Positions 36,181 through 48,093 of a stretch of DNA of 64,000 nt are shown here, piece after piece. The stretch spans positions 152,265,875 to 152,329,874 of the forward strand of contig JBOZIK010000001.1 in the NCBI GenBank assembly GCA_051453625.1, written 5' to 3'. The translations under genes were made by a program, and so were the position numbers. The stretch's first letter is position 1. Each line of letters starts with the position of its first letter. This DNA comes from Welwitschia mirabilis (taxonomy: Eukaryota > Gnetophyta > Gnetopsida > Welwitschiales). The notes beneath the pieces were generated by a model. That model was not told where the DNA came from. It saw only the letters and a program-made list of their open reading frames with translations, and did no database searches.

Positions 36181-37640
36181 GTAAGTAGGTGATTTTATTT
36201 CTGAGTATCTTTTGATCTTATCATTCATTGTTCTAAGCACTTGAATTTTTGATATCATCATAGTCACTATGTTTTTGAGTGGAAATTTATAGATTTTATA
36301 CATTTTTTTATGCATTTTTACTTAGATGGCTTTATGATATCTTCCTTGAGGATTTTCTAGGTTGGAATTTATGATAGATAGGCAATTATCTCCATGTTCT
36401 TTGTGTCCATTTTCATTCTGCTTTTCCTTGGGGTTTTAGTTTGTTATTTCAAAGTTGTTTTCACATTTTTTCATATTTACTTATAATCTTATCATTTAGT
36501 AGTTTTTTTGTTATTCATTACTGATATATCATTTCTTTTTAGGATTTTAAATAGAAAATCTTTTATGTTTTATAGCTTTTATAAGATTCATTATATCTTT
36601 TGAAGTTCTATGCTTTGTCTTATTTACTTTTTAGTTCAAGCACATTCATTCAGTTCTTATTATCAAGTTTCATCCTAGCTAGGATGTTTTCCTTAGCCAT
36701 AGTTTTTATTTGTTCTGAGTTTTCTGCTTCATCTTGATTTTTCATGATTCCTTCTCATTCCTAGTTTTTCCTAGTTTTTGATAAATTATGATACCTTCAT
36801 GATCATACTTAGGTCTAGTTTTTTTGATAGATATTTTTATTTCTTAAAAAAATTCAAATTTCTATCATCCACCTAGTCGTCCAAATGACATAGGTAGATG
36901 ATAGTATATTTTCTTTTTAGAGTTATCTTAGGGCTATTGTCTTGATAATGCAACTAGATGACAATACAATAAAATTGCAATTCAAATATTTTTTCTTATT
37001 TTTCTTTATTTTCTTATCATTTCCCCCCATTAATTTAAATGTAATGACTTCCCTGCTCCTTGCCATTACACTAGATTTTTTCCTGACCAGATCCACTTCT
37101 AGATTTTCTAGTTTTCTGCAAATATTTGAAAATGAAGTATGTTTTTTTCTTTTTTTTTAACTTTTTCTCTTATTTTTTTAACCTTTTAATGCATATTTTT
37201 TACATGTGTTAATTAATTTTTCATGTTCTTTGATTTGGAACTTACAAATTTGATTTTCACTGTGCATTTTAAAATTTATGATTAATTGTGCATTTTATGA
37301 GAAAACTTTAGGTTTTTATATTTTACACTCAATTTTTTACAAACTATAAGTCAAAATGTAGTAATACTTTAAGTAAATTGATTAGTTTGATATGTTCTAT
37401 GATTCTACTATATTATATTTTTCGTTTAAGCACTTTGAATTTTTACCTTATATGGGGATCATAAAAAACTATTTTTCATATTTTCACATGTTTCGTAATT
37501 TTCTTCTTATGACTATGTAATATGAAACATATTGACACCTTTAGGTGAGGTAGAATATATTTTCATCATTCTTCACATTTTTTAATCAATTTTGAGTTAG
37601 CTTGTTTATCCAATCTCATGTAACATTTTTGCATATTTTT
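36181..37640 (+). other. Copy A: AT-rich spacer between integrase and the post-pol ORF
   Basis: It aligns in reverse complement with spacers in copies B (44650-47100) and C (57670-59820), for example the GTCACTATGTTTTTGAGTGG block near 36265 and CATGTTCTTTGTGTCCATTT near 36398. It carries a palindromic motif at 36876-36889. No coding frame. Confidence 0.6.
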
Positions 37641-37644
37641 GACT

Positions 37645-38870
37645 GAGCAGGCCCTGTATGTGTAAAGCTAGATAGGCTAAGGTTGAAATTAAATCTATAG
37701 AGTAGGAGTCATATTCTTTAGTACTACCAAAGATCGAGCACGTGGATCCCATGCATTCCCTGCCTTAACACAGTAGATCGCTTATCATTCAGACTATTAC
37801 CATTTATGTTGAGTAACACTTTAGAGGATTTATGAGCTAGAAGCCAAAGGTTGATCAAGGATCTTAGATTTCTAGCTATGCTAGGTTCTATATGCATATA
37901 GCACATATTATGTTTCTGAGAGTAGGGAATTATATAACATCATATACATGGAGAGATGACCAGATTCTTGTGATTACCTTATTCACATGAGTATAGCATA
38001 TATATAGGAACACGAGATAGCTATACTCTTAAACCATATTATAGTAGTTATAGATTTAGATGGTGTTGTAAGCCTATACATTTATTCTACTAGAGGTACA
38101 GAGGAGCACCATACATATGGTACTACATTATACATCCCAGTATATTTAATGATGGATAGGCAGAGTGTTCTTATTACACAGTTAACTCCCAAATACAAAG
38201 TACTACACAAAGGTCTAATCCATAATATCAGTTCATCATTTCATGCTAGCCACATAATGGTCATATATTTATAGATTTTTGCAGCTTTTAACTAGAAAAA
38301 GCAAATGGACTTACCAACATTCATATGGAGGAGACTCAGATCAATGGTCAAGGCATGGTAGTTATAGACTTTGGGGTATTCATGCCTCTTCTCAGCTTTA
38401 TTTCAATGATTTAGAATACTCGAGATCACAAGCAAGTAGTGCATTTAATACATATAAACTTTCACTTGCTATTTTCAAGACATGAAAATACAGATTCTAA
38501 AAGAAGTAAAGAGACCTTAGGTATAAAGATCTATGATTGGAGTTACTTTGCAGTAGATCTATACCCTTCTAGTAGAGACTGCTGAGACTATCAGGGGTTT
38601 CATAGACATAGGTATTTAGATATTAGATCCAAGGATCAAAACAATTAAGAGAAGAGTTTAGCACTCTAAGAAGTAGATAATTAACATGCATTAGTGCATT
38701 ATATCTATTTAATAAAGTGTTGTAGTAGACATTCTAGAGGATGTTCAAGTATAAAGAAATAAGACAATTAGATCTATCTCTACATTATTAGATCTCTCTT
38801 TTCCTACTGATCTTGAGCATTCTTCATCTTCTTCCCTTGCACCTGAGCCTACTACACATATAAAGTTCAT
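37645..38870 (+). pseudogene. Copy A: conserved ORF of unknown function between pol and 3' LTR
   Basis: I do not recognise this protein. It is defined by alignment with copies B and C. The first block reads KARQAKVEIKSIEQE-like sequence (with stops at Gln positions) near 37662, followed by a HSRSLIIQTITIYVE-type block near 37770. The central block is NIHMEETQINGQGMVVIDF near 38315. A later block is ETLGIKIYDWSYFAVDLYPS near 38516, and a Ser-rich tail near 38805-38850 (LEHSSSSSLAPEP) matches the SSSSSS tail of B. The inferred original length is about 400 residues. No signal peptide, transmembrane segment or catalytic motif stands out. The position is that of the env-like gene of Athila, but nothing proves an envelope role. 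Confidence 0.6.
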
Positions 38871-39339
38871 TACTAAAACTCATTATTATATATATACATC
38901 TCATTTTGAGTTCATTATGATATACTTTTATTTTTTATTTTCATACTTATCCATCTTTTCATATTTTATGATGAAAATTAATTATAATTATTATAATATT
39001 TTTTCTAATTCACTGTAATTTTAGTGGAGAGCTTTTAATTATTAGCATATTTACTAATTATTTATCTAAAAAATTTTTTCATAGGTGTTTATCTTTTAAA
39101 AATAATTTTTAAGCCTGTCATCCCTTGTAGCATCTAAACGATGCCCCAGATTATGATATGGCCAGTAACTCAATCAAATAAAACATTCAATTTTCTAATT
39201 TTTTTCATAATTTCATCTATATCTCTGAGATTTCTGATAAATCTTTTGAGATAATTTGTCAATACCTTAATTGTTTTTATTATTAGATAAGTTGGCTTGC
39301 AATCATAATTTACTACCTAGTTTTATCAGGGACTAATAA

Positions 39340-39356
39340 GGCTAAGTGGAGGGCTA
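39340..39356 (+). other. Polypurine tract of copy A
   Basis: GGCTAAGTGGAGGGCTA lies directly before the 3' LTR start TGTTATAC. Copies B (GGCTAAGTAGGAGACTA, minus) and C (GGCTAAGTAAAGGGATA, minus) have the matching sequence in the same place. Confidence 0.85.
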
Positions 39357-40446
39357 TGTTATACTACAAACTTACATGTATTTAATAGGATATTTTAATT
39401 AGTTTTATAGGATATTAGATAGTTTTATACTGGATTTCTATGATATTGGAGAGCTGAGATGAAAAATACAAAAATATGCAATATTCATGACATTTTGCAT
39501 CATTTAAAGTAATTTACAATATTTTGTATTTTTAAAGTAAACTTCCTAAAAACATTAAGACTCATGCATTTCATGAACACTTGTAAAAAGTCTAACCTCC
39601 ACCTCATTATCTATATGACTATATAGATAATAGAATAATTAAGATAATAAAGATGCTGACTAAAAGTAATTTGGCAGACGACATGAAATTCTTATGAGCT
39701 AGCATGATCTCTTACATTATTTAAATGACTAATAGGATGACATCTATTATAATGCTTTTAAGCTTCACCAAATTTTACCATTTATCTTTGTTTCTCTTAT
39801 GTGTTTGTTAGGATTGTGCCCTTTTTTTTTATGACTTTATTTAGTAACAAGAATCAATTCTAACCTTAACTTATATTCATCTTTGCTTACACCAAAAATT
39901 CCCATGATAGGATATCAAAGGGTTAGAGATCTTTCCCTTGAAGTTGTAGAGAGATGTCTTCCTTGGTATTGGGTTGTGCTTCTTCCATTAAGGTGTGGCT
40001 ACTTTGTAATGTGGATGTTAGATTGAAACTAATCAAAAAACTCTCTTCTATTTTTCTACACTTATTGTATTACTTATTCCTGATTGTTTAAGTTGCTTCT
40101 AATTTTGTAATATCTTCTTAATTTATGTAGGTTATGAGGGAAACCTTCATCAAGGTTGAGTATTATTACTTTAGGTGTATTACCTTTTTTCTTTCTTATA
40201 TTAACTTTGCATAAGTATTTTTACATTATGATTTTCTACATTACATTCTATTTCTATTGCTAAAATATGCAAGTATTTCTTCTTGAAATCAATTCTCTTT
40301 ATTCTAGCCTAGGCCTTTGAAAAATTATAACATTCAGATTCACTGCTATCTATATCAGTGTGTTATGTTGTAAAAATTCTATATTTATTTGTGAATAATA
40401 AGATCTTCTTAGGAGTATAAAATTTTCACAAATATACACCACAACA
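39357..40446 (+). repeat. 3' LTR of copy A
   Basis: It runs TGTTATACTAC...CACCACAACA, 1090 bp, collinear with 29156-30258. Together with the minus-strand LTR that begins 360 bp further on, it forms a large imperfect inverted repeat. Confidence 0.88.
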
Positions 40447-40805
40447 AGAAGGAAGATGGAAAATGTGGATGATGAAAGAATGGAAAAAAAATAAGAAGAA
40501 TGAGAAGTATCTTCAATAGGCTCTGTACTTTTATAATGCATTATTAAAAGAACATTAGAAATAACATATGGAGGAATAATATGAAGAGAAGATAGTCCAT
40601 GTTGTATTTATTATTTTTATTTTAGTTATTATTGTTATTCATGTTTGTTCGTGTTATTGCCTTGGGACTAAATTTGTATTTTTATAGTTTTAAACCTAGG
40701 TTATTCTTTGGGAAGAAATGGTTTTAATACAAGCTCTCTTTAAACCTTTATAATTTAAGGTTTAATATAGGTTATTATAGATAATATAAAAAATAAAACA
40801 TGGTA
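40447..40805. other. Spacer between copies A and C, no recognised gene
   Basis: A purine-rich start (GAAGGAAGATGGAAAATG) is followed by T-rich sequence. This short piece may be pre-insertion DNA. No feature is readable. Confidence 0.4.
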
Positions 40806-40864
40806 GGTTACAATGCATATTTGTCCAAATGTTACTTCGTTAAATAAATTCTAAAGATTAGAAA

Positions 40865-40888
40865 TATATATATATATATATATATATT
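40865..40888. repeat. (TA)12 microsatellite inside the copy C LTR
   Basis: An uninterrupted TA run. The matching place in the B LTR (about 41662) has only a short ATATATAT, so it expanded in C. Confidence 0.9.
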
Positions 40889-41601
40889 TGCATAACATAA
40901 TACACTAATTTAAATAAGATTGATCTAAATGTCATAATTCCATCAAAGGAATAATCCAAAAGAGAAAGAATTAATTTCAAAATGAAATACTTATGTAATC
41001 TCTAAGTAGAACAATAATAATGTAAAATAACAATGCAAATAAGTATATTATGTAAATAAGATGTAAGTTCTATTCTAAATGAAGCATATATCTGATTATC
41101 AAATTAACTTATAATAGAGATTATCCCTATATAATTTAGATTAATTAAGGAAATTTATTACTAGACCAAGACCAACCTAAACTATTATGTCTATCAAATA
41201 TAATATGAAAACAATGTAGAGTTAATCTAGGAAATGAAATACAATGCACCTAAACTAATAATGTCAACTTTAATAAAATTTACCCTCATGATCTATATCA
41301 TAGATGAAACTGTCATAGAATAAAAAACAATATAAACCATAAGGGAGATGCACATAACAAATGATATCAAAAGAAAAACAAAGTTTTAATTAAGTCGCAT
41401 TAAGATTTGTATTACAAAGCAACAGCACCTCAATGAAGGATGTATAGCTCAATACTAAGGAAAATGGCTTTCTACAATAACAAGGGATGGACCTCCTACC
41501 ATTTAATCTCCTATTATAAGAATTTCTGATGTCAAAAAAGATAAATTAAAGTCGAGGGAAAGAAAGGTATTTATTATAAAATAGACTTTAAAAATAGTAA
41601 A

Positions 41602-41606
41602 CACTA
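41602..41606. repeat. Left target-site duplication of copy B (CACTA)
   Basis: CACTA directly precedes B's terminal TGTTGCG. Its partner is CAATA at 54958-54962, four of five bases identical. An uninterrupted LTR of the same family (42371-42395) reads TAGTAAATACTAATAGACAT, which is what is restored when B is removed. Confidence 0.75.
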
Positions 41607-42858
41607 TGTTGCGATGCATATTTAGGCAAATATTATATCCTTAAATAAATCTTGAGAATCATGGATATATATGTATTTTGCATAACATAATAAACTAATA
41701 TATATGGGAATGATTCAAATATCATAATTTCATCAAAGGCACAGGCTAAAAGAAAGAGAATTGATTTCAAAAATAAAAGACTTCATAATCTCTAAGCATA
41801 ACAATAACAATGCAATTAAATATACTATGTGAATGAGATGAAAGTTCTATTCTAAATACAAGTTCTATCTAATTACCAAATTAACTTATAATAGAGATTA
41901 TTTCTATATAACATAGATCAATCAAAGAAAGCCATCACCAAACTAAGACTAACCTAAGCTATTAGGTATGTTAAAAAAAATATAAAAATAATACAAAGTT
42001 AATCTAAAAAATGAAATATTATGCACTAAACTAATAATGTAAACTTTAATAAAGGTTGTTCTCATAATCTACATCATAAATGAAGTTGTTATAAAATCAT
42101 AAGTAATATAAACCATAAAAGAGATGGACATAATAAATAATATAAAAAGAAAAATAGAGCTTTAATTCAGTCAAACCAAACATCCATGTTATAAAGTAGT
42201 ATCACCTCAATAAAAGATACATAACCTAATAGTAAGAAAGATGTCTCTCTACCATAACAAAGGATGAACCTCCTACCATTTTATCTCTTGTTATGAGAAT
42301 TTTTAATGTCAAAGAAAATGAAAATGGATTTGAATGTTGAGAAGGTATTTATTACAAAATAGATCTAAAATTAGTAAATACTAATAGACATGCTAACAAT
42401 CCTAACAGCCACATAAGAAAATGCAAGATACATGGCTAGAATTTAGTAAAATTTGGTAAAGTGTTACTTTTATATGTTATCCTATTGGTCATTCAGACAT
42501 TATAGGAGATGATGCCACATCATACAAGTTCCATATCATCTACTAGATTATCCAGGTAATCATTCTCTTTAACTTAAGTACTTCTATTGTTTATATAGTC
42601 ATCTGGACAATGAGGTGAACAATGGACATTTGTAAAGTATTTCTTGTATCAAATTAGTCTCTTTAATTGCAAGATTACTGCTTCAGATAGGAAGTATTAT
42701 AAATTACTTTAAATGCTATAAAATGTAATGAAGATTGCATGTTTTCATGACATTTTCGTTAGCTCTTTATTATATCAAAACTCAGCATAAACCTATCTAA
42801 TGTCTTGCAAAACTGCTCAAAATATCCTATCAAATGCATATAATTTGGTAGCACAATA
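41607..42858 (-). repeat. 3' LTR of copy B
   Basis: TGTTGCGATGCA...GGTAGCACAATA, 1252 bp; the terminal TG of the element strand has become TA. Motifs shared with copies A and C include the GATGAACCTCCTACC block (42265) and TAGTCATCTGGACAATGAGG (42596). Confidence 0.85.
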
Positions 42859-42875
42859 TAGTCTCCTACTTAGCC
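42859..42875 (-). other. Polypurine tract of copy B
   Basis: The minus strand reads GGCTAAGTAGGAGACTA immediately before the LTR, matching the tracts of A and C. Confidence 0.8.
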
Positions 42876-43405
42876 TTATTAGTTCCTAATAAAACTAGGT
42901 AAACAATCATAATTATGAGATAAATCAAGTAATAATAAATCAACTAAGGAACTTTGTAATAAACTTAGAACTAATCTTAGGAATCTCAAAATGCAAAATA
43001 AACATATCAAAAATAGATAACTTAACATTTTACCTATGTAGTTCAAGTGGCCATAATGTCATCCTAGTGGTCTTTTAGATGATGGAAGGGATGACAGGCT
43101 ATAAAATTATTCTTGAAAAATAGAAACTTATGAAAAATTTTTTTAAAAAATAGGCATTAAAATACATTGATATTAATATCCCTCACTAAAATATATAGTA
43201 GATACTAAAAAATAATTATGTATAAATAAATAGTCCTCATCATGAAGTGTCAAAAAGATGATATGTAAAGGATATGCATAACATCAGGTAATAAACATGT
43301 ACATCATGATAATATTTAAAAATGATATGTCTATATGTAAACCATGATTTTAATACAATTCACATAGTGAAGGATACATAATACGTCATAAATAAATCAC
43401 TTCCC
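42876..43405 (-). other. Copy B: non-coding tail between post-pol ORF and polypurine tract
   Basis: AT-rich and collinear with copy C 55915-56440 (shared ATCATGAAGTGT block at 43238 and 56280). It includes a palindromic-type motif around 43057-43085. No open frame. Confidence 0.55.
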
Positions 43406-44645
43406 TTATCAAGTTATGATAAATGCCTGATGGCTAGCAGGATCAGATGAAGATGAAGAAGAAGGGGGATGCTTAGGATCTATAGGAAAATAATAGTCTA
43501 ATGATGTCATGACAGTGTATGTCATCTTATCTTCTTGTACTCTAACTATCTTTAAGAGATCTATTGTGTTCGATCTATAAGATGTACTATTATATATCAA
43601 TTAGCTATTCCTCAATGCACTGTACTCTTCTCTGAATCATTGATATCCTCTGCTTAAGTGTAAAGATGCCTTAGTTTACTATCTCTCTAATCATCTATGT
43701 AGTCTCTATTGAGAGGGCCTAAATCTACTTTATAGTAATGCTAATCATAAATCCCTATACCTAAGATCTCTCTGCCCCTCCTAGTATCTAGATGTCAATA
43801 TCACATACGTAATGAGCTAAAGTATAGATATGTATAAGTCCTTGCTCACCCACATGCTCAGGTATGTTAAAGCATCTAAACATGATTGAGAGAAGGCACA
43901 AATATCTTATGGTTTAAAGCTATCATACCTCAATCATACTCCTAAGTCTCCTCTAAATAAAGGTTAGTAAGTTCATGTGCTCCTCCTACCTAAACACTAC
44001 TAATATTTAGAGATGTAAAACCATTATGTAACTACTACAAAATGATAGGCTGATGTTATAAATCAATTCTCTATTTAGAATTTGATAGATTTTTGATAAA
44101 TAAGTAACCAAAACTCTTTGCCTATCTGTAGTCATTCCAACTGATATATCTAATGCTGCACCATAATCATGATGCTCCTATATTCCATTAGCTAAATAAA
44201 TGTGACTACTCCCAATACCATCTAGATTAGTAACTGTAGTAATGTGATTTTGGAGAATTACAATATTATGGCCTCGATATAGCTATAATCATGTTACAAA
44301 GCTAGCAACAAGCATCAAGATGCCACTCTATATGAATAGTATCATAAAACTCTTAGGTTTCTAGCATATAGTATGTCCCTTGTGCATCTATAATCCATTG
44401 GAGTTATAAATATATCAATGTCTGATCCATCTCTAGCTCTATACATCTCATAAAATCTCCAAAATATCTTTTAACATTAATGGTAGCTTTTTGAATCATG
44501 ACAGATCTATCATAATGAAGTGAAGGGTGGACTGGCTCTGCCCACTTAACCTCTAATGATGCTAATGGGCTTGCCTCCTACTCTATAACCTCAGCCTCTA
44601 CCTTAGCCTATCTAGCTCTATGTGTGTATGGCCGAATCATTCATA
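43406..44645 (-). pseudogene. Copy B: conserved ORF of unknown function between pol and 3' LTR
   Basis: The best-preserved copy of the unknown post-pol gene. From about 44640 the minus strand reads RPYTHRAR, stop, AKVEAEVIE, stop, EASPLASLEVKWAEPVHPS, then RSVMIQKATINVKRYFGDF and ELEMDQTLIYL; the stops are TAG/TAA at probable Gln codons. After about 44290 the reading phase shifts (ITTVTNLDGIGSSHIYLANG, TTDRQRVLVTYLSKIYQ), and further on LTNLYLEET and GREILGIGIYD are legible. The last 63 codons (43409-43600) are open and end in DPKHPPSSSSSSDP. About 400 codons in total. There are no obvious membrane spans. The same order is seen in copies A and C, so this is an element gene rather than chance. 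Function unknown; an Athila-type env-like position is the only hint. Confidence 0.65.
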
Positions 44646-46079
44646 AATATGAAATGTATTACACAAGATCAAGTAAAGATAGCTAAAATATATTACATGG
44701 ATACTCGAAATAACCTCATAAATTGGTTTTTAATGTGTAAAAATGTGTTTTACCCTATTCTCAAAAGTGACAATATGTCTCATATTATCTAACCATGTAA
44801 AAAAAATCAAAATGCATAAAAAGATTAAAACATGTAAACCAGGTGGGCTTCACATAAGGTAAAAAATAAGAGTAGTCAAATGAAAAATGTAATCAACTAA
44901 AATCATAGAGCATTTTATATTGATTAATTTTCCTTAAAGGACCACTATTTTTAAACATACATTTTATGAGAAATTGAGTTTTAAAGTAAAAAAACTAGTT
45001 CTACCTTATAACGCACACCATTTGATATATCTCGTAAAATACATACTGAAAATCAGATCTGTAAGTGCCAAATTAAACATCATGAAAAACTAGACAATAT
45101 ACATGGAAATTACATGCTTAAAGGCTCAAAAATGGGAGAAAAAATAAAAATAATAAGAGAGATAAAATCATACCTCATTTTATAAAATGTACTAAAAATT
45201 CACAATCTGGGACATGAATCTAACTGGGAAAAGTTTTAAAATGTTGGTATGAACTAGAGTCACTACTGTCTCTCAAAATAATGGACAAAAATGTTAGAGA
45301 CTAAAAGAAAAATTAAGTAAAATAAAGTAGCCCATGATTTTATTACACTTTTATCCACTCATGTTCTCCAAATAATAGCCTTAAGAAGACTATCAAAAAA
45401 AATCTCAATGTCATCCTTTTGTATCATCTAGATGACTAGGTGGATGATGGGACTTTAAAAAGTTTAACAAAAAATACAAAATGTCAGTCAAATAAGTTAG
45501 GCACAAATATCAACATAAGGTTATTAGAATGTATCAGAAAGCTTAAAAAAGGAAATGTTAAAGAGTCATAATGAATGAGGATGAGGAGGAAAATGCAAAA
45601 GAACCAAATAATAGGGTGATGAAAATGCAATAACTAGGTTGAAACCTATCAAAAAAACTAAACAAATATTCCCAAACAAAAAAAATAATCCTAAAAATAT
45701 GTAGAACTCCAAAAGACTCAAATGAATTTCATTACAAAAATAAAGAATAATAGAATATTATCTAATTAAAATGCTAAAAGAAAATCAATATTTTTATTAA
45801 TAAAAATGACATGAATAATAATAAGGAAACTATTGAATAATAATGTTCTATATGATGATGAAAAAGTATGAAAATGACTTTGAAATAACAAATTAAAGAA
45901 CCAAAAAAAAAAGTAGAAAGGAAATGGACACAAGGACCATGAAAAGATAGCTTATCTACCCTAAATTTTAACATAAAAAACCTCATTAGAAGACATCATA
46001 AATCCACTTAAGTAAAGATGCATCATAAAAATGTATGAGCTCCATAAAGTTTCACTCAAAAATGTAGTGATTATGATGG
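44646..46079 (-). other. Copy B: spacer between post-pol ORF and the GC-richer insert
   Basis: AT-rich and collinear with copy C 57670-59090. It contains the strongest long version of the dispersed palindrome (45413-45450, TCATCC...ATCATCTAGATGACTAG...GGATGATGG). No coding frame. Confidence 0.55.
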
Positions 46080-46388
46080 GACGATCTCATAGTTCCTACA
46101 AGGTGGAGACGATGGGATCAGTCAATGGCATGGCTTTTCCTTTTACCACACTTTGCTCAAAGGGTTGAAGGAAGATAGTGAATCAAGCTATTCGAAAGGG
46201 CCAACTTGATCCTCTTCTGTGAGAATCCTAGATGAGAAACCCCAGGAGAACTGCCAACTATTGTCCATGTATGATCTATATTAGATTTAACCAGCTACTC
46301 ACCCTACCTTCGCTATGTTTTTGACAGCTGATATTCATCTTAGTAGAGTTTTTTAGTGGCATGTTCTAGTCCTGTTTTTCATTACTGA
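46080..46388. other. About 310-bp GC-richer insert present only in copy B
   Basis: Copies A (about 36250, reverse complement) and C (about 59100) run straight through the flanking sequence without this block. G+C is 102 of 240 bases over 46081-46320, about 42%, against roughly 25% around it. One plus-strand frame reads SQWHGFSFYHTLLKGLKED and, further on, LDEKPQENCQLLSMYDLY with few stops. I recognise neither that protein nor any transposon ends; a clear target duplication is not visible. Confidence 0.6.
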
Positions 46389-47109
46389 TAAAAATTGAGC
46401 CACTGGTAGATCAATTGCTCAAAATAATGAATGGTAAATCAACAGCTACTAAAAAATGAACTTATCTACTTAGATCCCATAACACACCTGAACTCTCAAA
46501 AGTGAAATGATCATGTGTAATATTAAGAGTTTAGAAAATAATTAATGCCTTTTATCATACCAAGAACACCACTAATCTTATAGCCTAAAGTTTTATTACT
46601 ACTCTCCATGATAAGAGGAGTTTAGCCATAGTCAGAAAAGTAAGAACCCATGAAGCATGATCAACTGATCCTTTAGTAAAGTTCTCATAGCTATTAACAC
46701 TACTAAAGATTTCTTTTAAAACAATTTATCCTAATATGATAGGAAATCATGATGACAATCTATTTTAATACAAATACAATAGACCATAATCATTATTCTC
46801 CTTTTTTCATACAAATAATTTCCACATGATCACACACTTATAAAGATGAAGATGAAGAAGTGAGATGAAAGATAGAAAAGAACATACCTACATAATCAAA
46901 GACCTCATGCTATTTAAAAAAAATGTACAAGAACCAAGGCATCTTCCTTCAAAATAAAGTTCATAGATATGTGAATGTCTAATGATTTGGTGAATCCAAC
47001 ATTATCACTATAAAAATTCCCAATTATGAATATTAGTTATCAAAAATTTATAAATAAAACACATAAGTTAAGTTTTAAATATGATGAAGTGATATCATAA
47101 CATCCATTA
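46389..47109 (-). other. Copy B: spacer between the GC-richer insert and the end of pol
   Basis: Collinear with copy C 59108-59820, including the AATCATTATTCTCC and TGAATGTCTAATGATT blocks. No open frame of note. Confidence 0.5.
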
Positions 47110-47750
47110 AAAGAATAAGCTAAGAAACAATTTAGAAAATGATAGGGAGGAGGTCCTCCCCATCGATGGGAATCTTCAAAACAATTGCTTCTATCATATT
47201 CAAGGTTGCATTAAAGGGTTTTACATATATTTTTAAACTTTGCCCATTAATTTTTTAAATCTCCTTAGTATTTAAGTCAAAAATCTTAACTAATCTATTA
47301 AAATATACTTTCTTTATAAGATATGAATATAATCATTTAGAGGTTAAGTTGTTATGTAAAATATGTACTCTAGTGTTATATAAAAGAATAAGTTAACTAG
47401 GTTCAAAATTTTTATGAAGTAACTTTCTATTATATTTGAATTTAGCTTAGGCTTTATAAATTAGTTGACGATGTATAGTACATTTACATCTTTCATCTAA
47501 GTGATTAGATTGGATTAATTTATTTTTACAATTCTCATAAAGATCTATGAGATGAAGTTAATAAGAAGAATAGTAAGAGTTATAGCACACATCAATAAGT
47601 AAAATATAAACTTTCTTCTGTACAAGTTTATAAGGTGAAAAACCACGAGAATTATATCAAGTAATATGATAAGTTCAAAGAACATCATTAAGCTTAGAAT
47701 TCCAAGATTTATTAGTAATAGAGATAAGTTTTTATAGCATTTTTTTTATT

Positions 47751-47832
47751 NNNNNNNNNNNNNNNNNNNNNNNNNNNNNNNNNNNNNNNNNNNNNNNNNN
47801 NNNNNNNNNNNNNNNNNNNNNNNNNNNNNNNN
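47751..47832. other. Assembly gap, 82 N, in copy B integrase
   Basis: The flanks align with copy C 60460 and 60528, between which C has about 70 bp, so this gap length is realistic. Confidence 0.85.
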
Positions 47833-48083
47833 GAAGTTTTCTAAAAAGTTAATTAATAAACAAGTTCTTGACCATGAATGATAATTCTAGAAAAACCAAA
47901 ACATTGAAAAATATGAGTTCTGATAATAGTACAAATAGTTTTGGCATCATTCATAAAAGTAGGAATAGATTTAACTTATTTAGTAACATAATTAATAGCC
48001 ACTAAAATGTAGTTCTTATCTTTAGAAGGAGGTTTAACAGGGCTTGTGAAATCAATTTCTTAGTAATTAAAAGGTTCACATTC

Positions 48084-48093
48084 NNNNNNNNNN
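48084..48093. other. Assembly gap, 10 N, probably zero length
   Basis: TTC lies on both sides (CATTC then N then TTCAAAAATAAG). Copy C reads straight through (CATTCAAATTTAAG), so the contigs probably abut or overlap. Confidence 0.7.

Larger units (their letters stand above)
29156..40446 (+). mobile_element. Copy A: complete but decayed OTA-type Ty3/gypsy retrotransposon
   Basis: An 11.3-kb plus-strand element with two LTRs (29156-30258 and 39357-40446), tRNA-Asp-type primer site, gag, protease, RT, RNase H, integrase, a post-pol ORF and a polypurine tract, in canonical gypsy order. RT and integrase motifs (GYSGYN, GHHIS, VDYVTK) resemble Athila/Tat. The LTRs differ at roughly 12% of sites over the first 93 bp and more beyond, so the insertion is old. 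The flanking pentamers AGGAT (29151) and AGAAG (40447) match at only three of five positions, so the target duplication is at best eroded. Confidence 0.88.
40806..41606 (-). repeat. Copy C 3' LTR, distal piece left of the nested element
   Basis: It begins GGTTACAATGCATATTT, matching TGTTGCGATGCATATTT of copy B, and is collinear with B's LTR up to TAGTAAACACTA. There B begins (TGTTGCG at 41607). The rest of the LTR resumes at 54963 on the far side of B. Confidence 0.85.

Noticed and set aside
29151-40451. A clean target-site duplication for copy A.
   Set aside because: AGGAT and AGAAG match at only three of five bases, which is too weak to claim.
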